Counted from the stretch's first letter, positions 1 to 9,091 are shown. The stretch is DNA of 22,122 bases from Chloroflexota bacterium (GCA_902810755.1 CADDYT010000105.1:1-22122), one strand, 5' to 3'. The notes: generated from the letters alone by a model not told the origin. Program-made: numbers and translations.

Positions 1-76
1 TTTTGAGCGTGTGGAGAATGCACTGTTCTCCTCCTTCGTGCTTCGTAAGCCGAATTTCATTACGCTCTTTATTGAT

Positions 77-120
77 GCGCTGTGTCACACTCAAACAGGT
101 CTTTGAGCATGACACAGCGC
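77..120. terminator. Long imperfect stem-loop downstream of the beta-propeller gene
   Basis: Two 19-nt arms (77-95 and 102-120) pair over 11 bp and 6 bp with a single 2-nt internal mismatch, around a 6-nt loop (96-101). It begins about 29 nt beyond the stop codon of the minus-strand gene at 149-1363, the position expected for a transcription terminator or a 3'-end stabilising hairpin. No clear U-tract follows on either strand, so a classical intrinsic terminator is not shown. A smaller 6-bp hairpin lies at 13-31. The rest of 1-148 holds no credible ORF. Confidence 0.5.
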
Positions 121-148
121 GTCTGAAATGCGTGGCCGGTTGCCGGGT

Positions 149-1363
149 CTAGTGGATCACCATCCCGGCAATGCCACCAGAAGAGTTGGTCACGGTCGCT
201 GCATCGACGCATCCGCTCACGCCGCTGGAAGAAAGCGTACAGGTTTCCACATCATGGTTGCTCTGACTATCTACACCATTGAGAAAGAGCGTTGAGCCAG
301 ACTGGGCAAAGAATGCAGGGGCGTCGGTAGAGGAGGCCATAGAAACGTTAGATACAAACGACATGGTGTATCCCTGCACCCTGTAGATCGCCAGCTTGCC
401 GATGTAGTATGGAAATCCGTTCTTCATTTTTGGCACGCCTACGCTTTGAATGAGCAGGCTATCCGTGTTGTCAAAGAAGATGGCATAAACATTGGTAGCT
501 TTCGTATCCGTTCGCGGGCTGCCATGCAAGGGAGTTATCACGCCCGTCTTGACGGCATAGACGCCACCCTCTGCCTGCACCTGAGACTGAGCATTCGAGG
601 AGGAGGCAAAGACCCGGTATTGTGTCCCGGTCGAGGTGTGATAGGTCTGCACCGCCAGGCCGGGATAAGAATTGGTATACTGAACATTCAGGAAGCTCAG
701 GCTACCATCCGGGTTGATTTGATAGCTATTAATGCCACTTGTAGTGGCATCAGGGGTGACGAGATTGTGAGCAATGACCGTTAAGTCGATATCAGTAGCG
801 TTTCCAGTCGAGAACGCGTGGGCAAAGGTGAGGCTGCAACCACTGCCGATGGCAAAGGTCTCGATATCAACTCCCGACTCGGAAGTAAAGGCAAATTTGC
901 CCTTCCCATCCACCTGCACACCGCCATAGGGATCGCCTTGCTGGGTAGCCACCTGGGAGACCATTGTGCCGAGCGACCCATCCGAGTTGATCGGATAGCT
1001 GGCAACGAAGCCGTTTTTGTTGCTGTCTATTCCAGAATAGATCAGGCAGGGTCCGTGGGTACTGTTTGCTGCCGCGACGGCGAGCGTTGAGGGACCGGTA
1101 AAGGGGGGAAAAATGCAACCAGGGGCCGAATAGCTGCCGACAGGGGTCAGGCTCGACCCGATCTGATAGGCGTCGATGGTATCGGGGCAGGCCCCATCAT
1201 CGACATAGAGGTAATGGGTACTACCGCTGGCTACGGTGGCAGCATGGGCCTGGCTCGTGGAAGTTGCGCGGCTGCTGCCGGCGGCGTGAACCATGCTGCC
1301 GGAAACGAGGAGCAGCACCAGCAAGAGTACGATGGGCGCAAAGCGCAGAGATGAGAGACGCAT
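149..1363 (-). CDS. Secreted beta-propeller-like protein (lactonase-type fold suspected)
   Basis: A 404-aa protein with a clear Sec signal peptide: basic start (MRLSSLR), a Leu/Val-rich core at residues 10-20 and a V-H-A cleavage site near residue 27. The mature part is rich in Ser, Thr, Gly and Asn. It carries repeated units of the kind 'YPINSDGSLG' and 'YQINPDGSLSF', typical of blades in seven-bladed lactonase-type beta-propellers. It also has several scattered Cys, possibly disulfides of an exported protein. No catalytic residues could be assigned, so 6-phosphogluconolactonase activity should not be assumed. The ATG has an AAGGA ribosome site 7 nt upstream. The gene lies 95 bp behind the acyl-CoA ligase gene on the same strand. 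No convincing promoter was seen in that gap, so co-transcription is possible. The fold call is moderate and the secreted nature is strong. Confidence 0.75.
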   Translation of the reverse strand: MRLSSLRFAPIVLLLVLLLVSGSMVHAAGSSRATSTSQAHAATVASGSTHYLYVDDGACPDTIDAYQIGSSLTPVGSYSAPGCIFPPFTGPSTLAVAAANSTHGPCLIYSGIDSNKNGFVASYPINSDGSLGTMVSQVATQQGDPYGGVQVDGKGKFAFTSESGVDIETFAIGSGCSLTFAHAFSTGNATDIDLTVIAHNLVTPDATTSGINSYQINPDGSLSFLNVQYTNSYPGLAVQTYHTSTGTQYRVFASSSNAQSQVQAEGGVYAVKTGVITPLHGSPRTDTKATNVYAIFFDNTDSLLIQSVGVPKMKNGFPYYIGKLAIYRVQGYTMSFVSNVSMASSTDAPAFFAQSGSTLFLNGVDSQSNHDVETCTLSSSGVSGCVDAATVTNSSGGIAGMVIH

Positions 1364-1458
1364 AGTTTTTTCCTTTCTTTTCTTTCGTAATCGGTTTTCA
1401 CCCTGTGAGGACGGATGTTTAGCACTTCAGCACGGCCTGATCTGCTTCGCCGCGGCAA

Positions 1459-3042
1459 TCAGTTGGGTGGTGTGGCTGAAGCCGCCCGTTCGCGTTCGAT
1501 GAGGACGCGGCGCAGAATCTTGCCGGAAGCCGATTTGGGAATCTGTGCGACGAACTCGATGTGCCGGATTTTCTTGTGTGGCGCGACCCGCCCGGCGACA
1601 TAGGCCATAAGCTCCTCAGCCGTAGCCTGAGCGCCTGGCTTGAGAACGATACAGGCTTTGGGGATTTCGCCCGCCTCCTCGTCCGGTCGGGGAATCACGG
1701 CGGCATCCGACACGGCTGGATGCGCCAGCAAGAGCGCCTCGAGTTCTGCCGGAGCGACCTGCATACCCTTGTACTTAATCAGTTCTTTCAAGCGATCCAC
1801 AATAAACAGGTAGCCATCTGCATCGAAGTAGCCGATATCACCTGTATGGAGCCAGCCGTCATCTTCCAGCATGTTCGCGGTGGCTGTGGGGTTGTTCAGG
1901 TAGCCCTTCATGACCTGGGGACCGCGGACACACACCTCGCCTTCCTGCCCTGGCTCAAGCTCGTCGCCGGTCACGATGTCCACGATCTTGCCCTCCGTGT
2001 TCGACACACAGACACCGACCGATCCCGCCTTCTGCCGCGAAGGTTCGAGCGGGCAGATGGTGGCGAGTGGGCTGGTCTCGGTCATACCCCACGCCTGGAT
2101 CACCGTGCATCCCAGGCGCGCGCCGGCGGCTTCCTGCAGATCCCTGCCCAGCGGGGCCGCTGCGCACAGGATCGTTCGCAGCGATGAAAGATTGTACTCG
2201 TCGACGACCGGCTGTTTTGCGAGCGCCAGCAGGATAGGAGGCGCGACATAGCCTACACTGACGTGCTGATTCTGGATGGTCTGTAAGAACTGCGCCAGAT
2301 CGAAGCGGGACAGGCTGACGATGGTCGCGCCAGCGGCCAGACCCACGCATAAAATCACTGTCAGCCCGTAAATATGGTAGAACGGCAGCACCCCGATCAC
2401 AGTGTCCTGCTCGCCCACCATCGCGATCGGTTCCCACTGGCACAGGTTGGCCACCAGGTTGCGATGCGTTAGCATCACCCCTTTCGCCAGCCCCGTCGTG
2501 CCACTGGAGTAGGGCAGAGCCACGACGTCCTCCGCTCCATTGATCTCAACCGGGGGTATACTTCCATCGCTCTCGAGCAAAGCCGCAAACGGGGTAGTAC
2601 CCGGCGCTTCACCAAAGGCAAACACTTCCCGCACGCTCGATCGCTGCTTCCCCGCCAGGGCTTTCTCCGCAAAGGCGGGTACGGTCAGCAGATAGCTGGC
2701 ATGAGCGTCATTCAACTGGAAGGCCAGTTCATCCACGCTGTAGAGCGGGTTGATGGTGGTGGTGATACCTCCCAGGAGGGCAGCCGCCAGGAAGGGAATG
2801 GGGTACTCTGGCAGATTCGGGCTGTAGAGAGCCAGCACATCGCCTTTGCCAAAGCCACGCTGCGCCAGGCCGGCGGCGACCCGCCGGACAGCATCAGCGA
2901 GCTGCCCATATGTGTAGGTTTGACCGGTGGCCCCATCGATCAGCGCGGGCTTCTCAGCCAGGCGCGCTGCATGCCGCAAGACATAGGCCGGGAACGAGAC
3001 ATCAGGAATGGTGACATCGGGGAATGGACTGCGAACGATCAT
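1459..3042 (-). CDS. AMP-forming acyl-CoA synthetase / 4-coumarate-CoA ligase-like enzyme
   Basis: An enzyme of the ANL superfamily that should activate a carboxylic acid with ATP to an acyl-AMP and transfer it to CoA. The 527-aa length fits the family. Motifs in order: the phosphate-binding loop SSGTTGLAKG (about residues 179-188), the WGMTE stretch, the TGD in 'GWLHTGDIGYFDADGYL', the hinge region 'VDRLKELIKYKG', and the C-terminal catalytic lysine in 'PKSASGKIL' (K508). The overall pattern is closest to plant-type 4-coumarate-CoA ligases and medium/long-chain fatty-acid-CoA ligases; the substrate cannot be read from sequence. The open frame extends upstream to 3129, but the ATG at 3042 was chosen because AAGGAGGG sits 4 nt before it and family homology begins just after it. 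An inverted repeat and a TATACT hexamer lie about 45-65 bp upstream. No partner genes of a degradation pathway are nearby. Confidence 0.93.
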   Translation of the reverse strand: MIVRSPFPDVTIPDVSFPAYVLRHAARLAEKPALIDGATGQTYTYGQLADAVRRVAAGLAQRGFGKGDVLALYSPNLPEYPIPFLAAALLGGITTTINPLYSVDELAFQLNDAHASYLLTVPAFAEKALAGKQRSSVREVFAFGEAPGTTPFAALLESDGSIPPVEINGAEDVVALPYSSGTTGLAKGVMLTHRNLVANLCQWEPIAMVGEQDTVIGVLPFYHIYGLTVILCVGLAAGATIVSLSRFDLAQFLQTIQNQHVSVGYVAPPILLALAKQPVVDEYNLSSLRTILCAAAPLGRDLQEAAGARLGCTVIQAWGMTETSPLATICPLEPSRQKAGSVGVCVSNTEGKIVDIVTGDELEPGQEGEVCVRGPQVMKGYLNNPTATANMLEDDGWLHTGDIGYFDADGYLFIVDRLKELIKYKGMQVAPAELEALLLAHPAVSDAAVIPRPDEEAGEIPKACIVLKPGAQATAEELMAYVAGRVAPHKKIRHIEFVAQIPKSASGKILRRVLIERERAASATPPN

Positions 3043-3085
3043 ACATCCCTCCTTGCTTTTTGTAGTAGCAATTGAACTGCCTTCG

Positions 3086-3108
3086 CGAACATTTCTGGTT
3101 CGAGTATA
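3086..3108 (-). promoter_or_regulatory. Candidate promoter -10 with inverted repeat, upstream of the CoA ligase
   Basis: On the minus strand a TATACT hexamer (3103-3108) is followed at once by the perfect inverted repeat cgaac-N7-gttcg (3086-3102), which overlaps the palindrome TTCGCGAA. No good -35 is seen 16-18 nt upstream, which would fit a promoter needing an activator. The repeat falls around the expected transcription start, a common operator position. The N7 spacing does not fit the Gram-positive LexA box, which uses N4. Function is inferred from position only. Confidence 0.35.
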
Positions 3109-3196
3109 CGCAGCCACAGTCAGAAACACACGCGGAGAATTCCCTGTTTTTTGTCCCGTTGCATAAGGGAGAGAGCAAGAGGGGAAAGGAAGTATA

Positions 3197-3212
3197 TAGG
3201 GAAAATTCCCTA
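3197..3212. terminator. Short perfect inverted repeat after the LuxR regulator gene
   Basis: A 16-bp element, taggga-N4-tcccta, lies 24 nt beyond the stop codon of the regulator gene ending at 3236. It could end the two-gene regulator transcript or serve as a protein-binding site. The following minus-strand bases are pyrimidine-rich (TATACTTCCTTTCC) but lack a run of Ts, so the terminator reading is weak. The rest of the 193-bp gap 3043-3235 holds no other clear element besides the ligase promoter region. Confidence 0.35.
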
Positions 3213-3235
3213 CTCAGCAGGTGAGGACGGAGAGG

Positions 3236-5980
3236 TTAGAGCAGGTGATGTTCGCGTGCATAGCGAATAGCAGCCGTGCGCGAGGAGACCTGGAGTTTGC
3301 CATAGATTGAGACCAGGTGGTTATCGACGGTACGCGGGCTGATGACGAGGCGTTCGGCGATCTCGTTGTTGGTCAGACCCTCAGCCAGCAGGCGCAATAC
3401 GTCTAATTCTCGCCTGGTGAGCTTGACAATAGCAGACGAGGAAGACTCTTTTCTTGAAGGGGTGGGCAGCGAGGGTACGACTTCAGCAGTCTGTCCGGGC
3501 CAGGCAAGCAGTTCTTGCAGGGGTGTTGCCCGTCCCTGTGCCTGTAGAGCGGCATATGTTTCCTCACCCAACTGCTGGCGCAGGAGGGCGGTTTCGCGCT
3601 CATACGCAAGGCGCATAAAGGGGTCAAAATCCATCGGGTTGGACAAATCAAGAAGGTTCTCAGCTGCTCCAAACAAACGCACCGCGTGCAGGGATTGTTG
3701 TTCTGCCAGCGCCAGGCTTCCGAATACCAGCAGGTATTTGCCGATGACGGCTTTGTATCCCCTTTGCTGCGCCAGGGAGAGGCCCTCCTGAAGCAGTTCT
3801 CTGGCCCGCGTCAAATTTCCCTGCGTTTGCTCGATCCCGGCCAGCAACAGCAGCAAATCCAGAATATCCGACATATGCCCGTATTTCCTGGCAAGGGCAA
3901 GGCTTTCTTTTGCCAGATGTGCTGCCTGCTCCTGATCGCCCCTCAATCGAGCAAGATATGCCTGGTAGCGCAAGACAGCCCTGAGCGTCTCATCCTGCCC
4001 CATCTCTTGGGACAGTGTCAGAGCCTCTTTCAGGGTATCATCCGCCTGCACCCACTTATTCTGCAACATGGCGACGAAACCGAGTTGATTCAGGGTGCTG
4101 GAGAGCCGAATAAGATCTTTCAACGGGCGAGCCAGTGTGACTGCCTCACGCCAAAGGACTTCGGCCTGATCTATATCTCCCAGCGATGCAGTGCAATAGG
4201 CCAGCCAATCGAGCGCCTTAGCGAGAGCATGTCTATCCCCCAGCATGCGAAAGCGATCGACGGCCTGCTCGAATTGGGCCTGCGCCTCCGCAATTCTCCC
4301 CTGAAAGTAGAGGGCTATACCTGATGTGCTGATGAGAGTAGCAAGCAGCCATCCATCTTCCACTTCTTGAGCCAGCATCAAGCCTTCCTCACACAACGCC
4401 AGCCCCTTCGTCAGATCACCTTGAAAATGGCACTCTGTTGCCTGTCGATGGAGGGCGTAGGCGAGACACCTTTTATCGCCGAGAATCCTTGCAAGTGTAG
4501 CACTTTCCTCTGCCAGAGCTTGCGCCTCTGCATAGTTGCTCAGAGCAGAAAGAAGTTCTGCCTGGGCATGCAGTGTCCTGGCGAGTACCGCATTACGAGG
4601 CGCTGCCTGTACAAGGCCCGCTATAGCTTCTAGCCAGCGCCGCCCCTCCGTCATATGGCCCTGAACAACCCAGTAATGCGCCAGAGAGGCAAAGCCGCGC
4701 AGCGCCAGTTCCGTTTCTTCGTGTTCGATCAGCCATTGGAGCGCCGCCCGTATGTTCTCCTGCTCGCGTTCGAGATATGCCAGCCACTGGAGTTGCTGCT
4801 CCCCTTTGAGACCTTGTTCAGCCTGCTCCACCAGCGCCAGATAGTACCTGGCGTGGGCTTGCTGCACGTTCATGGTCTCCCCATGCTCGCGCAAGCACTC
4901 TAACCCGTACTCGCGAATCGTCTCCAGCTGTGTCAGCCGCGACTCGTCGGCTTGCTCCACCATGCTGAGCAGGTGGTTCTCCAGCAAGACGCTCACGCCA
5001 TCCAGAATGGCGCTCGCCTCGAAGCCAGCCATGCGGGCGATGGTCTCAACGGCATCTAACAGAGCGCCTCCAACGAAGATAGACAGCAGGCGGAAGAGTT
5101 GCTGCTCCTGGGGCGAGAGGAGATGATAGCTCCACGCGATGGTGTCGCGCAGCGTCTGCTGGCGAGCAGGTAAGTCGCGCGAGCCGCCGGTCAGCACTTC
5201 CAGACGGTGTGAGAGGCGCGCCAGCAGGGCCTGCGGGGAGAGCAGCCGGGTGCGGGCTGCCGCCAGTTCAATCGCCAGCGGCAGCCCATCCAGACGAATA
5301 CACACTTCCGCAATAGAACGCGCATTGGTCTCCGTCATCTCAAAATTCGGCTTGATGGCCTGCGCGCGCTGGACAAAGAGGGAAATGGCGGCATTCTGAG
5401 TGAGATGTTCCTGGGCTGGCAGATGTTTCAGATCGGGCAGAGGCAGGGGAGATACGGCAAACTCGTACTCGCCTTGCAGTCGCAGAGCAGCACGGCTGGT
5501 TACCAGCAGGCGCAGGCGCGGGCAAAGGGCCAGTAGCTCGGAAAGCTCTGGCGCGGCATCCAGTATTTGCTCGAAGTTGTCGAGCAGCAGCAACAACGAT
5601 TGTTCTGCCAGCACAGCTTGCAGTTGCTCAAGAGGAGTACGCGCCCCCATCTCTTGCAGGCCAAGCGTCCAGGCAATAGTCGGCAGCACGAGGCCGGGGT
5701 CGCTGATAGCCGCCAGGGGAATGAAGCAAACCCCGTCGGCGAAGTCGTCCTGCAAGGCATGCGCGACAGAGAGTCCCAGGCGCGTTTTGCCGACTCCGCC
5801 CGGACCGGTCAATGTGAGCAGGCGGACTTCAGGGCGTCTGAGCAGGGCCGTGAGCTGCTTCAGTTCCTGCTCGCGCCCAAGCAGCGGCGTCAGTGACACA
5901 GGCAGGTGCTGAGGTGCGGTCAGGCCAGAGGCAGATCTGGATGGCAATGGAAAGATATGGGGCTGCACAGCCGATCTCAC
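3236..5980 (-). CDS. STAND-type LuxR family transcriptional regulator (ATPase-TPR-HTH), second of two paralogues
   Basis: A 914-aa predicted cytoplasmic switch protein. The N-terminal NB-ARC-like ATPase has Walker A GPGGVGKT (residues 59-66), Walker B 'LLLLLDNFE' (129-137), a sensor '[10 protein letters not shown]' (about 159-168) and a [18 protein letters not shown] motif near 233-250. A long alpha-helical TPR-like region (about 380-800) should act as the signal sensor. The C-terminus (854-914) is a LuxR/GerE helix-turn-helix with '[25 protein letters not shown]' type spacing, cut here into its recognisable parts [10 protein letters not shown] and SPRTVDNHL. Known relatives (MalT-like, COG3903-type) oligomerise with ATP and bind promoters. 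The first codon is GTG, 9 bp after the previous gene's stop, so the two are surely co-transcribed. The sequence AAAGGCGGTGA overlaps this GTG and could instead serve a second in-frame GTG at 5968, so the N-terminus is uncertain by 4 residues. The ligand and target genes are unknown. Confidence 0.92.
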   Translation of the reverse strand: MRSAVQPHIFPLPSRSASGLTAPQHLPVSLTPLLGREQELKQLTALLRRPEVRLLTLTGPGGVGKTRLGLSVAHALQDDFADGVCFIPLAAISDPGLVLPTIAWTLGLQEMGARTPLEQLQAVLAEQSLLLLLDNFEQILDAAPELSELLALCPRLRLLVTSRAALRLQGEYEFAVSPLPLPDLKHLPAQEHLTQNAAISLFVQRAQAIKPNFEMTETNARSIAEVCIRLDGLPLAIELAAARTRLLSPQALLARLSHRLEVLTGGSRDLPARQQTLRDTIAWSYHLLSPQEQQLFRLLSIFVGGALLDAVETIARMAGFEASAILDGVSVLLENHLLSMVEQADESRLTQLETIREYGLECLREHGETMNVQQAHARYYLALVEQAEQGLKGEQQLQWLAYLEREQENIRAALQWLIEHEETELALRGFASLAHYWVVQGHMTEGRRWLEAIAGLVQAAPRNAVLARTLHAQAELLSALSNYAEAQALAEESATLARILGDKRCLAYALHRQATECHFQGDLTKGLALCEEGLMLAQEVEDGWLLATLISTSGIALYFQGRIAEAQAQFEQAVDRFRMLGDRHALAKALDWLAYCTASLGDIDQAEVLWREAVTLARPLKDLIRLSSTLNQLGFVAMLQNKWVQADDTLKEALTLSQEMGQDETLRAVLRYQAYLARLRGDQEQAAHLAKESLALARKYGHMSDILDLLLLLAGIEQTQGNLTRARELLQEGLSLAQQRGYKAVIGKYLLVFGSLALAEQQSLHAVRLFGAAENLLDLSNPMDFDPFMRLAYERETALLRQQLGEETYAALQAQGRATPLQELLAWPGQTAEVVPSLPTPSRKESSSSAIVKLTRRELDVLRLLAEGLTNNEIAERLVISPRTVDNHLVSIYGKLQVSSRTAAIRYAREHHLL

Positions 5981-5989
5981 CGCCTTTCG

Positions 5990-8638
5990 TTAAAGCAGGT
6001 GCTGCTCGTAGGCCCGGCGGACAGCAGCAGCACGCGAGGAAACATACAGCTTACTATAGATTGAGGTCAGGTGTCCATCGACGGTGCGCGGGCTGATGAC
6101 GAGGCGGGCAGCGATCTCGCTATTGGTCAGACCCTCGGCCAGCAGGCGCAGTATCTCAAGCTCGCGGGCAGTCAGGCCAGTGTGCCCGCCAACGGGTGTA
6201 CTGGGGAGAGCCTGCGGGGCTGGCGTTTCTGGGGGGACCGGTGCGGGCACGGGTGCATTCGTCGAACCACAGGCAGAGAGCGCCTGTTCAGGCGTCATGC
6301 TGCGTCCTGCGGCCCACGCCTCGTTGAAAGCCTGCTCATCGACCTGAGTACGCGCACGTGCAACGGCCTCTGCATAGCTGGCGCGATAGACCGGATACAT
6401 GGGCGCACCGGTAATCTCGCGCAGCGCCTCTGCTGCTCCCCAGAGCCGTGCCGCGTAGAGAGGCTGGCCCTGCCCTGCTTCTAGCAGAGCCAGCCCCTCC
6501 AGGGCTGTGGCAATATGCTCTTTGAAAAGATTGTGTTCGAGCAGCGCAACGAGACCCTCCTGATAGAGGTCGCGCGCGCGAGCCACATCGCCCCGCAAAG
6601 CCAGGAGCCGCGCCAGCGCAAGACGCAGCTCGATGCTGTGTGTTTCCACTCCCATCTGCTTGCTAAAGGCCACACTCTCTTCAAGCAGATTCTGTGCCGC
6701 CTCTAGCTCACTGCGTTCAAGATGAATGAGTCCCAGCAAACCAGGCGGGAAGGCGCTGGCCGAGATGTTGCCGAGTTCACGGAAGAGGGCCAGACTCTGC
6801 TCGGCCAGAGAGCGGGCAAGGACCGGGTTCTGTTGGCAGATAAAGAGCAGGCGCGCCTGCCGGTAGCGTACCCAGCCGATGCCATGCTGATCGCCCAGTG
6901 CCTGGTAAAGGGCGAGACCTTCTGAGAGCAGCGCCTCTGTCTGCTCGTATTGCCCCTCCTCGACAATGATACGTGCCAGTTCGGTGATGCAGAGAGCCTG
7001 CATCAAGCGATTGCCTGACTCCCTGGCGAGAGCAATAGCTGCTTCCAGGTGCGTGTGAGCCTGTGCAAACTGGCTCTTGATGCGGGCAATGGTCCCCAGG
7101 CGATACAGGCTGTTGACCATACCTGTGCCGTCGCCCAGTTCCCGGTAAAGCGCCAGGCTCTCTTGCGCCAATTGTTCGAGCGGCATATATTGTCCATAAA
7201 CGAATGCCAGGCTGGCAGCTACGTCCAGCGCCTTTGCCCGCAGCGCAGGCCCTTCGCCAGCCCGCTCTGAGAGCGCCTGCATCAGGTAGCGCAGCCCTTC
7301 GCGCCCGGAGCCTCGGATAAACCAGAACCAGAACAAAGCGACACAAAGGCGCAGCGCCCGTTCGACCTGCATCTTGCCCGCCTGTAAGCCAGCCTGCGCG
7401 TGCGCCCGCTCCAGGAAGAAGCCGAGGGCTGTCCACAGGTTCTCTCTGTCTCGTTCCAGCAGTGCCATCCAGCGTGCCGCTTCGACCCCATGCAATTGAG
7501 GAGCAGCTTCCTCGGCCAGCGCCAGGAAATACTCCGCGTGCGCGGCACGGCTCGCCTCCAGTTCCCCCGCGCTGGCCAGACACTCCAGACCATACTCGCG
7601 AATAGTCTCTAGCATCAGCAGGCGCAGCTCGCCATCACTCTGCTCCTCCTGCTGCGCCAGGTGGTTCTCCAATAACACGCTCACGCCATCCAGCACCCTG
7701 TTTACTTCCAGACCCGCCTTCTTTGCGAGGGCCTCGAGCGCCTCAAGCCTGCAACCTCCGGTGAAGACGGCCAGCAAGCGGAAAAGCTGCTGTTCATGAG
7801 GCACTAAGAGGTGATAGCTCCACGCGATAGTATCGCGCAACGTCTGTTGCCGTGCAGGCAGGTTGCGCGGCCCGCCGGTCAGCACCTCTAGCCGGTGTTC
7901 CAGGCGTGTCAACAGGGCTTGCGGAGACAGCAGCCGGGTGCGGACAGCGGCCAGTTCAATCGCCAGCGGGAGTCCGTCCAGGCGAATACAGATTTGCGCG
8001 ATAGTGCGTGCATTGGCTTCTGTCAGTTGGAAATCCGGCTTGATGGCCTGCGCGCGCTGGACAAAGAGGGCCAGCGCGGCATACTGTAACAGGGCCTCGC
8101 TCGTCGGCAGGCGCTCCAGATCGGGCAGAGGCAGAGGTGACAGTGGAAACTCGTGTTCGCCCTGAAGGCGCAGCGCAGCACGGCTCGTTGCCAGGATGGT
8201 CAGGCGCGGACATGTGGCTGCCAGCGCACCAAGCTGCGGCGCGGCGAGCAGCACGTGTTCAAAGTTGTCCAGCAGCAACAGCAGGGAACGGTCAACGAGC
8301 GCCGCTTGCAGGTCATCGAGCAATGAGTGAGTACCCGCAGCCCGCAGCCCAAGCGCCTGGGCAATGATCGGGAGTACGAAGTCAGGATCATTGAGAGCAG
8401 CCAGAGACACAAAATAGACGCCGTCCGTGAAGTCAGGCAGGAGGGTATGGGCAATCTCAATCAAAAGGCGTGTTTTGCCGACTCCGCCCGGACCGGTGAG
8501 AGTAAGCAGGCGGACTTCGGACCACCGCAGCAGCTCCGTGAGCTGCGCGAGTTCGCGCTCACGCCCCAGCAACGGGGTCAAAGGCTGCGGCAAGCGGGGT
8601 AGTGGACCCTGATCAGCGACAGTAAAGGTCTGCATCAT
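5990..8638 (-). CDS. STAND-type LuxR family transcriptional regulator (ATPase-TPR-HTH), first of two paralogues
   Basis: An 882-aa paralogue of the downstream gene with the same domain order. Walker A GPGGVGKT is at residues 49-56, Walker B 'LLLLLDNFE' follows, then '[10 protein letters not shown]', a [10 protein letters not shown] motif, a TPR-rich sensor region, and a C-terminal LuxR helix-turn-helix (822-882; [10 protein letters not shown]...SPRTVDGHL). The ATPase and HTH portions of the two proteins are near-superimposable by eye (shared '[19 protein letters not shown]' and '[10 protein letters not shown]'). The TPR regions have diverged much more, which suggests duplication followed by a change in the sensed signal. 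A Pro/Ala-rich linker around residues 785-815 separates sensor and HTH. The ATG at 8638 has GAGG 5 nt upstream, and a second ATG directly follows. It is first in a two-gene operon read from the promoter at 8804-8832. Confidence 0.93.
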   Translation of the reverse strand: MMQTFTVADQGPLPRLPQPLTPLLGRERELAQLTELLRWSEVRLLTLTGPGGVGKTRLLIEIAHTLLPDFTDGVYFVSLAALNDPDFVLPIIAQALGLRAAGTHSLLDDLQAALVDRSLLLLLDNFEHVLLAAPQLGALAATCPRLTILATSRAALRLQGEHEFPLSPLPLPDLERLPTSEALLQYAALALFVQRAQAIKPDFQLTEANARTIAQICIRLDGLPLAIELAAVRTRLLSPQALLTRLEHRLEVLTGGPRNLPARQQTLRDTIAWSYHLLVPHEQQLFRLLAVFTGGCRLEALEALAKKAGLEVNRVLDGVSVLLENHLAQQEEQSDGELRLLMLETIREYGLECLASAGELEASRAAHAEYFLALAEEAAPQLHGVEAARWMALLERDRENLWTALGFFLERAHAQAGLQAGKMQVERALRLCVALFWFWFIRGSGREGLRYLMQALSERAGEGPALRAKALDVAASLAFVYGQYMPLEQLAQESLALYRELGDGTGMVNSLYRLGTIARIKSQFAQAHTHLEAAIALARESGNRLMQALCITELARIIVEEGQYEQTEALLSEGLALYQALGDQHGIGWVRYRQARLLFICQQNPVLARSLAEQSLALFRELGNISASAFPPGLLGLIHLERSELEAAQNLLEESVAFSKQMGVETHSIELRLALARLLALRGDVARARDLYQEGLVALLEHNLFKEHIATALEGLALLEAGQGQPLYAARLWGAAEALREITGAPMYPVYRASYAEAVARARTQVDEQAFNEAWAAGRSMTPEQALSACGSTNAPVPAPVPPETPAPQALPSTPVGGHTGLTARELEILRLLAEGLTNSEIAARLVISPRTVDGHLTSIYSKLYVSSRAAAVRRAYEQHLL

Positions 8639-8644
8639 CGATCC

Positions 8645-8743
8645 TCACCCGCATTCAGGAGTCGATTCGCTACTACTTCTGATCACTACTCGCGTTGCCA
8701 TCCTCACCACCAATGGAAAAAGATTCCTGATTCTACTCGTCAT
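8645..8743 (-). CDS. Possible 32-codon leader ORF upstream of the first LuxR gene
   Basis: An ATG-initiated frame of 32 codons, rich in Arg, Val and Ser (starts MTSRIRNLFP, ends STPECG). It lies between the inferred transcription start and the regulator gene and stops 6 nt before the regulator's ATG; its stop codon overlaps the regulator's ribosome site. A GAGAGAGG stretch lies 11 nt upstream of its start, a loose spacing. An even shorter frame (8748-8774, MEKEERGC, GAGG 7 nt upstream) ends 4 nt before it. Together they would tile the leader almost without gaps. There is no homology evidence and both may be chance. Confidence 0.2.
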   Translation of the reverse strand: MTSRIRNLFPLVVRMATRVVIRSSSESTPECG

Positions 8744-8803
8744 CCAGCTAACAGCCTCTCTCTTCCTTCTCCATGCGGCGTCCTCGGTTCTCTGATCTCT
8801 GCT

Positions 8804-8832
8804 ATTATACGCGATTCCTGCGATTCTTACAA
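8804..8832 (-). promoter_or_regulatory. Sigma70-type promoter of the two-gene LuxR regulator operon
   Basis: On the minus strand TTGTAA (8827-8832), 17 bp and a perfect TATAAT (8804-8809) form a strong-looking sigma70/sigmaA promoter. The start would be near 8797, giving a leader of about 159 nt. The 17-bp spacer consists almost entirely of two direct copies of the heptamer gcgattc (plus strand 8811-8817 and 8820-8826), 9 bp apart. Just upstream of the -35, gttta occurs twice, 10 bp apart (8834-8838 and 8844-8848). Such repeats are plausible operator or activator half-sites, perhaps for the regulators encoded downstream. The rest of the 237-bp gap 8639-8875 holds only the possible leader ORFs. 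Confidence 0.6.
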
Positions 8833-8875
8833 GGTTTAACTACGTTTACTTTATTACTTCTCAGAATATGAAGCT

Positions 8876-9091
8876 TCAGTTCAACGGGTTGTCGGCAGGG
8901 AAGACAGGAACAATGGAGAGCACAGGAAAATCATCATCGACAAGTACCTTATGTTCTATGCCTGCAGGCAGTTCCCGTAACGCCTCAACCAGGAAGGTGG
9001 GATAGAGGATGATGTCTTGTAGCTTATCGAGGTCGAACCAGCGGAAGAGAATTTCAATTTCGCCATTCCCATCCTTTTCACAGCTCCTCAC
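8876..9091 (-). pseudogene. C-terminal remnant resembling a NUDIX hydrolase
   Basis: A 71-aa frame whose residues 11-45 ('GEIEILFRWFDLDKLQDI' followed by 'LYPTFLVEALRELP') look like the C-terminal beta-strand and helix of NUDIX hydrolases, where a [FW]-x-[PD]-L-[DE]-x-L element and a final helix close the fold. The catalytic Nudix box (GX5EX7REUXEEXGU) is missing here and is not found in any frame upstream, because the acetyltransferase gene occupies that DNA. The only start is a GTG overlapping the acetyltransferase stop (GTGA). Most likely a deletion joined a NUDIX 3' end to the acetyltransferase gene and the stub is inactive. A small independent gene is possible. The NUDIX call is tentative. 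Confidence 0.45.

Noticed and set aside
1561..2187. Long plus-strand open frame of about 208 codons inside the CoA ligase region
   Set aside because: It is antisense to a gene with full ANL-family motifs, has no protein-like domain and reflects the high GC content.
3086..3102. LexA/SOS box reading of the inverted repeat
   Set aside because: Gram-positive LexA boxes have GAAC and GTTC separated by 4 bp; here the spacing is 7 bp.
8869..8878. 10-bp palindrome tgaagcttca at the end of the NUDIX-like remnant as a terminator
   Set aside because: It has no loop and no T-tract; it may only be a chance palindrome around a HindIII-like site.
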